Source of the DNA: DATFXF01 sp035258565 | GTDB lineage: Bacteria; Acidobacteriota; Terriglobia; Acidiferrales; UBA7541 | Reading direction: 5' to 3' | DNA length: 7,764 bases | Assembly: GCA_035258565.1 (NCBI GenBank) | Contig: DATFXF010000202.1 | Coordinates: 1 to 7,764, forward strand | In this document: positions 5,214 through 7,764 of the stretch, piece by piece | Numbering within the stretch: the stretch's first letter is position 1 | How the letters are laid out: each line of letters starts with the position of its first letter | Notes under the pieces: model-generated | Told to the model about the DNA's origin: nothing | What the model saw: only the letters and a program-made list of their open reading frames with translations | Database searches by the model: none | Made by a program: the position numbers and the translations under genes

Positions 5214-5890
5214 GCTCGGATCAACGCGGGGGAATCATCTTCAAACTGTTCGGGCTGCTCGTGCTCGTGGCGCTGGGGGTGCTCCTTTACCTGTTGCGCC
5301 ACCCGGTGCTGCGTGCGGCGGGAGAATTCTGGGTGATAGACGAGCCGCCGGAAGCTGCCGACGCCGTCGTTGTGCTCGGCGACGATAATTTCTCGGGGGA
5401 CCGCGCCACGCGTGCAGCGGAGCTCTACCACCGCGGCTTAGCGCCCCGCGTCGTTGCGAGCGGCCGCCAGCTGCGGCGCAACGCAGGGGTGGCCGAGCTG
5501 ATCGGGCGCGACCTCGTCGAGCGGGGAGTCCCAGCCGCGGCGGTAATCCGCTTCCCACACCGCGCTGAGAATACCCGCGAAGAAGCACAGGCGCTCCGTG
5601 GGGTCGTGCTCGAGCGCGGGTGGCGCCGCGTCCTGGTGGTCACCTCGAACTACCACACCCGACGCACCCACTATATCTTTGGGCGCATCTTCCCGCCAGA
5701 GGTTCAAGTGCGAGTGGTGGCCGCCCGAGACGTCGGCTACGACCCTCGAAACTGGTGGGAATCGCGTCTAGGAACGAAGCTCTTCTTCTTTGAGCTCGTG
5801 GCTTATCCTGTGGCCATGTGGGAATTGCGCCACACCGAGCCCTCTGGGCGTCGGGCACCGGCTAACATCCCGATCCCGGCACGCCCTTAG
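5210..5890 (+). CDS. YdcF/SanA/ElyC-family (DUF218) membrane-anchored protein
   Basis: The start overlaps the galT stop as ATGA, so the two are translationally coupled. Residues 9-29 form one hydrophobic membrane helix (FKLFGLLVLVALGVLLYLL), after a short hydrophilic N-terminus. The soluble domain shows the DUF218 marks in order: DAVVVLGDD (51-59, first beta strand), RATRAAELYHRGLAPRVVASG (65-85), ENTREEA (120-126, the most conserved family motif), RRVLVVTSNYHTRR (139-152) and a C-terminal amphipathic segment FFFELVAYPVAMWELRH. The length of 226 fits SanA/YdcF. Family members are linked to envelope integrity, vancomycin sensitivity (SanA) and a late step of peptidoglycan or enterobacterial common antigen metabolism (ElyC); the reaction is not settled. 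Coupling with a nucleotide-sugar enzyme hints at an envelope-sugar role. The domain probably faces the periplasm, by inference from family members. Confidence 0.88.
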   Translation: MSSDQRGGIIFKLFGLLVLVALGVLLYLLRHPVLRAAGEFWVIDEPPEAADAVVVLGDDNFSGDRATRAAELYHRGLAPRVVASGRQLRRNAGVAELIGRDLVERGVPAAAVIRFPHRAENTREEAQALRGVVLERGWRRVLVVTSNYHTRRTHYIFGRIFPPEVQVRVVAARDVGYDPRNWWESRLGTKLFFFELVAYPVAMWELRHTEPSGRRAPANIPIPARP

Positions 5891-5941
5891 GGCAGGGTTT
5901 CCTGGGCGGAACGCGCTGCCCGCACAGAATACCAATTCCAG

Positions 5942-5970
5942 TTTACTTAGCTTTCGGCTTGTACTATATT
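5942..5970 (+). promoter_or_regulatory. Promoter of the bactofilin-methyltransferase operon
   Basis: TTTACT (5942-5947, four of six matches to TTGACA), a 17-base spacer and TATATT (5965-5970, five of six matches to TATAAT). Transcription would start near 5977, leaving a leader of about 75 bases. The element sits in an AT-rich patch after the ydcF-like stop. No strong terminator is seen between that stop and the promoter. Confidence 0.6.
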
Positions 5971-6052
5971 CCGGAGCCAGCCGTCCTCTCTGAGCTTCCT
6001 TGCTGGACTGCCCAGCTCTTCAAGCTCTGGAGTACCGGTCGCGGAGGATCTT

Positions 6053-6571
6053 ATGTGGCGCAGACAGGATGAGCCCAAGCCACCTTCCTCACCTGAAACG
6101 GTGGCGGCTTCGCTTGTGGCCCCACAGGGGACTCCAACACCTCTGCGGGAGCTTTCCACTCCCGGGAGCATCAGCGAGACACTCCACATCAAGGGCCAGA
6201 TCACGGGTCAGGGGGACCTCTACATCGATGGTGAAGTGGAGGGAAGCATATGCATCCCCGGTGGCAGCGTGATCGTGGGGCCGAGGGGCCGCGTCACTTC
6301 CGACATCGAGGCGCGCGAAATCGTTGTCCAGGGCAAGGTGAAGGGTAACCTAGAGGGGCGCGAGCGCGTGCAGATCGGGCGCACCGGGGAAGCTTATGGT
6401 CAAGTCCTCACCCGGCGGATCGCCGTTGAGGAGGGCGCGGTGTTTCGGGGCAAGGTGGAGACCGTTCGAAGCCAGGAGGTTCGAAAGACTCGGCCCGCCG
6501 AACGGCGGGCCGCCACGGAAGCTCCCCCTGCCTCCCGACCGGCCGAGGGGATGGGCAGTCGTGAGCAATGA
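6053..6571 (+). CDS. Bactofilin (polymer-forming cytoskeletal protein, DUF583)
   Basis: Bactofilins self-assemble without nucleotide into filaments that act as scaffolds for cell-shape, peptidoglycan or chromosome-positioning proteins on the cytoplasmic side of the membrane. The 172-residue protein has a disordered Pro-rich N-terminus (1-37), a right-handed beta-helix core (about 38-136) and a charged Ala/Pro/Arg-rich tail (137-172). The core shows the repeating hydrophobic-Gly pattern of the family: LHIKGQITGQGDLYIDGEVEG, then IVGPRGRVTSDIEAREIVVQG, KVKGNLEGRERVQIGRTG and VLTRRIAVEEGAVFRGKVE. GGAGG at 6043-6047 is a strong ribosome binding site five bases before ATG 6053. The stop overlaps the next start as ATGA. 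The N-terminus does not look strongly amphipathic, so the mode of membrane attachment is unclear. Confidence 0.92.
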   Translation: MWRRQDEPKPPSSPETVAASLVAPQGTPTPLRELSTPGSISETLHIKGQITGQGDLYIDGEVEGSICIPGGSVIVGPRGRVTSDIEAREIVVQGKVKGNLEGRERVQIGRTGEAYGQVLTRRIAVEEGAVFRGKVETVRSQEVRKTRPAERRAATEAPPASRPAEGMGSREQ

Positions 6572-7287
6572 GCCTTCTGAGTAAATTCCGGGCGGGTTCA
6601 CATCACCATGTGGTTTCTCGGGGCATCAGTAGCAGCCGGGTGGCTGCGGGAGCTGGGCGATCTGAGCCCCCGCATACTCCCGCCAACGCGCGCCCTTCCA
6701 ATGGCCTCAAGGACTTTCTCTGGCACCTCGACGGGATCCAGCACGGCTGCCTGCTCGACCTCGGTCCTGTCTGGCAGTCCACTGTGAGTTTCTTCATCGA
6801 GCGCGGATTCAAGGTTTACACCGAAGATCTGCTGGACGCCTGGCGGGCTTTCCTCCATCTCGAGGAAGAGCAGTTGCGCGTGCTTCGGCCGGGCGAAGAG
6901 CCGACGGACATGTCGCCCCCTGCGCGCGCCGAACGTTTCCTTCGCGGGAGCCTGCAATACCCCCGCGACACCTTTGACGCCGTTTTGGCCTGGGACCTGC
7001 TCGACTATCTCGATGCTGACCTCGTTGCGCGTCTGGTGACTCGGCTGACCGATCTAATCAAGCCGGGGGGCGCAGTCCTGGCGCTATTCCACAGCCGCAA
7101 GCCGGAGGCTTTTCAGCGCTATCGCATACTCAACGCTCAGAATCTTGAGTTCCTCCCTGCGCCAGTCATCTTTCCGGTCCGGCGAATTCTCCAAAACCGC
7201 GAAATCCAGAACCTGTTTAGCGGCTTCCACTCTTCAAGAACTTTCGTCGGGCGCGACCAACTTCGCGAAGGCCTCTTCATCAAGTAA
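6568..7287 (+). CDS. Class I SAM-dependent methyltransferase-like protein with degenerate motif I
   Basis: This 239-residue protein overlaps the bactofilin gene by ATGA, so the two should be translated together. After a variable N-terminus (1-45), the Rossmann order of class I methyltransferases can be followed: motif I strand LLDLGP (62-67), where the usual GxGxG loop is reduced to G-P-V-W; the second strand FKVYTEDL (81-88) with an acidic residue at the ribose-binding position; FDAVLAWDLLDYLD (136-149, motif IV/post-motif region); and LIKPGGAVLALF (163-174), the LKPGG motif that many such enzymes carry. The C-terminus has RDQLREGLFIK. The substrate is not evident. The weak glycine loop may mean weak or absent SAM binding. 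Pairing with a bactofilin suggests a role linked to that scaffold, but this is inference. No Shine-Dalgarno sequence is needed given the overlap. Confidence 0.75.
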   Translation: MSLLSKFRAGSHHHVVSRGISSSRVAAGAGRSEPPHTPANARPSNGLKDFLWHLDGIQHGCLLDLGPVWQSTVSFFIERGFKVYTEDLLDAWRAFLHLEEEQLRVLRPGEEPTDMSPPARAERFLRGSLQYPRDTFDAVLAWDLLDYLDADLVARLVTRLTDLIKPGGAVLALFHSRKPEAFQRYRILNAQNLEFLPAPVIFPVRRILQNREIQNLFSGFHSSRTFVGRDQLREGLFIK

Positions 7288-7297
7288 GCGCGCTTTG

Positions 7298-7322
7298 ACC
7301 CCTGTTGGTCTCGACCAGGGGT
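7298..7322 (+). other. Hairpin after the methyltransferase gene
   Basis: ACCCCTG (7298-7304) pairs with CAGGGGT (7316-7322), seven perfect base pairs around an 11-base loop that itself contains TGGT/ACCA complementarity. It lies 11 bases after the stop and lacks a T-tract, so it is either a weak terminator, a 3'-end protecting hairpin, or the first element of the structured region that follows. Confidence 0.45.
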
Positions 7323-7324
7323 GG

Positions 7325-7478
7325 AGGCCATCGGTGGCTCATCCTTGGAAAAGGATTCCTGCTTGCATTCTGAGTCCTGCCGGAGTAGAAGGGGAACGAA
7401 AGTTCTGGGGCTGCGGAGGAGGAATGACTCCACCGGGCTCAGGACTGAATGACGCTTAAGCACACCGCTCTTGCGGTG
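7325..7478 (+). ncRNA. Candidate structured RNA element, family not recognised
   Basis: In about 150 bases without a conventional gene there are four successive local helices and one long-range pairing. GCCA-TCGG-TGGC lies at about 7327-7338. ATCCTT-GGAA-AAGGAT lies at 7341-7356, a perfect 6-bp stem with a GNRA loop. AGTCCTG (7373-7379) pairs with CAGGACT (7440-7446), with further inner complementarity (GGAGT 7382-7386 to ACTCC 7427-7431). GAAC-GAAA-GTTC (7394-7405) is a stem with a GNRA loop inside that arm. CACCGC-TCTT-GCGGTG lies at 7463-7478. An intrinsic terminator follows at 7531. I compared it from memory with RNase P, tmRNA, SRP and 6S RNA and with the cobalamin, TPP, c-di-GMP and fluoride riboswitches and found no match. 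It may be a free RNA, a 3' UTR, or a riboswitch-like leader. Confidence 0.35.
7424..7459 (+). CDS. 11-codon mini-ORF with strong Shine-Dalgarno, possible leader peptide
   Basis: ATG at 7424 is preceded by GGAGG (7415-7419, spacing four bases) and reads MTPPGSGLNDA to TAA at 7457-7459. The ribosome binding site is the best match to anti-SD in this part of the window. Ribosomes on it would cover CAGGACT (7440-7446), the 3' strand of the long-range helix, and would stop just before the 7463-7478 hairpin. Such a layout resembles an attenuator leader, but the peptide has no run of a single regulated amino acid, and purine-rich GGAGG can arise by chance in GC-rich DNA. Confidence 0.25.
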   Translation: MTPPGSGLNDA

Positions 7479-7530
7479 CGAGCCTTGCGCGATGCCGAGC
7501 AGGCGCGACGCGGGCGAAAAAGCAAAGTGG

Positions 7531-7569
7531 CGAATTGGGGAGCTGCCAGGCTCCCCAATTCGTTCTTTA
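7531..7569 (+). terminator. Strong intrinsic terminator, probably bidirectional
   Basis: A perfect 13-bp inverted repeat (7531-7543 with 7550-7562; arm CGAATTGGGGAGC) encloses the loop TGCCAG and is followed by TTCTTTA. On the other strand it is followed by CTTTGCTTTTT within about 20 bases, so it may also stop minus-strand transcripts. It ends the transcript from the bactofilin operon or the RNA element and separates it from the last gene. Confidence 0.88.
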
Positions 7570-7585
7570 TGCCCCGTGGTTTCAT

Positions 7586-7610
7586 CCCAGCGACGGTTCG
7601 GTCCGCTGGG
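7586..7610 (+). promoter_or_regulatory. Leader hairpin with an alternative pairing partner near the ribosome binding site
   Basis: CCCAGCG (7586-7592) pairs with CGCTGGG (7604-7610). The same CGCTGGG occurs again at 7658-7664, four bases before the GAGG of the last gene, so CCCAGCG can pair with only one of the two at a time. This matters only if transcription of the last gene begins upstream of 7586. Confidence 0.3.
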
Positions 7611-7642
7611 AAGGTCCTCGCGGATTGAGCGGGTTATGTCTA

Positions 7643-7654
7643 ACTTAACTAAGT
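7643..7654. promoter_or_regulatory. Inverted repeat in an AT-rich patch upstream of the last gene
   Basis: ACTTA-AC-TAAGT is a perfect 5-base-arm inverted repeat about 25 bases before the start codon. It sits in the only AT-rich patch of this intergenic region, where a promoter is expected. No well-spaced -35/-10 pair can be defined; TTGAGC at 7625-7630 is the best -35 candidate. Confidence 0.3.
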
Positions 7655-7678
7655 CCGCGCTGGGAAAGAGGCGGCTCC

Positions 7679-7764
7679 ATGAACCCCCTGAGATCGGCCA
7701 GTGGCCGGACGCGGATGGTGACGGCGCTTGCGGTTGTGGTGCCGGCGACGGCGGTGCTGCCTCT
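7679..7764 (+). CDS. N-terminus of a probable exported protein, 3' end outside the window
   Basis: Only 28 complete codons are visible, from ATG 7679 to the window edge, with no stop. GAGG at 7668-7671 lies seven bases before the ATG, a normal ribosome binding site. The residues form a classic signal peptide start: a polar, basic N-region (NPLRSASGRTR) followed by a hydrophobic stretch (MVTALAVVVPATAVLP). A second in-frame ATG at 7715 would shorten the N-region. The mature protein and its function are not visible. Confidence 0.6.
   Translation, partial: MNPLRSASGRTRMVTALAVVVPATAVLP

Noticed and set aside
5884..5920. Terminator after the ydcF-like gene
   Set aside because: Only a 4-bp GCCC-TTA-GGGC hairpin overlapping the stop codon and a loose GGGC/GCCC pair are seen, with no T-tract.
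7394..7405. GAAA element as part of a hammerhead ribozyme
   Set aside because: The CUGANGA core is absent, so only a simple GNRA hairpin remains.
7421..7434. ATGACTCC as the end of a fluoride (crcB) riboswitch
   Set aside because: The required upstream GGNGATGG block and the pseudoknot partner are not present.
7382..7446. RNase P-like string (GAGGA and CCGGGCTC pieces)
   Set aside because: The pieces resemble the conserved 5' P4 region, but the spacing is wrong, and the terminator at 7562 leaves too little room for the rest of the molecule.
7137..7463. ORFs of about 105 aa on both strands over the methyltransferase end and the RNA region
   Set aside because: They overlap the methyltransferase gene for half their length and have no ribosome binding site or motif. 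Only the 11-codon mini-ORF at 7424 has a ribosome binding site.

Overview
The window is GC-rich bacterial chromosome. The best guess is an Acidobacteriota genome (Koribacter/Terriglobia-like) or a metagenomic relative. This rests on remembered family patterns: the TPR tail at the left edge resembles acidobacterial TPR-containing Ser/Thr kinases, and the secreted protein at 1375-1965 has a conserved pattern (WPVKT near the N-terminus, FFDFLH and NGIELHP near the C-terminus) that I associate with that phylum. No search could be run. I see no insertion sequence, CRISPR array, phage gene or integrase.

Left part (1-2262). The 3' end of a TPR gene comes in from the left on the + strand and is followed by a short, frame-displaced piece that looks like the C-terminal tail of a related protein. 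Next come three small minus-strand genes: a zinc-ribbon protein (919-1143) with a good promoter overlapped by a palindrome, a secreted protein of unknown function (1375-1965) and a 57-aa acidic protein (1955-2128). These lie on the 3' side of a tRNA-Ser(CGA) gene with an encoded CCA end (2170-2262).

Middle part (2332-5890). On the minus strand are tadA (tRNA adenosine deaminase) and a GNAT acetyltransferase. Divergent from them is a stand-alone nuoI (NADH dehydrogenase 2x[4Fe-4S] subunit). A galT-type nucleotidylyltransferase with a clear promoter then overlaps a membrane-anchored YdcF/SanA-family (DUF218) gene by ATGA, so these two form one operon. Several genes here lack a Shine-Dalgarno sequence and have -10-like hexamers placed so that transcription would begin at or next to the start codon.

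Right part (5891-7764). A good promoter (TTTACT-N17-TATATT) drives a bactofilin gene that overlaps a degenerate class I methyltransferase gene by ATGA. Behind it lies about 390 bases without a conventional gene. This stretch contains a series of hairpins (two with GNRA-type tetraloops), a long-range pairing, an 11-codon mini-ORF with a strong Shine-Dalgarno sequence, and a textbook bidirectional intrinsic terminator (7531-7569). It is the best candidate in the window for an undescribed element. The window ends in the first 28 codons of a probable exported protein, preceded by a leader with two mutually exclusive hairpin pairings.

Most genes are ordinary housekeeping or envelope functions. The novelty lies in the non-coding stretches and in the small minus-strand genes next to the tRNA.
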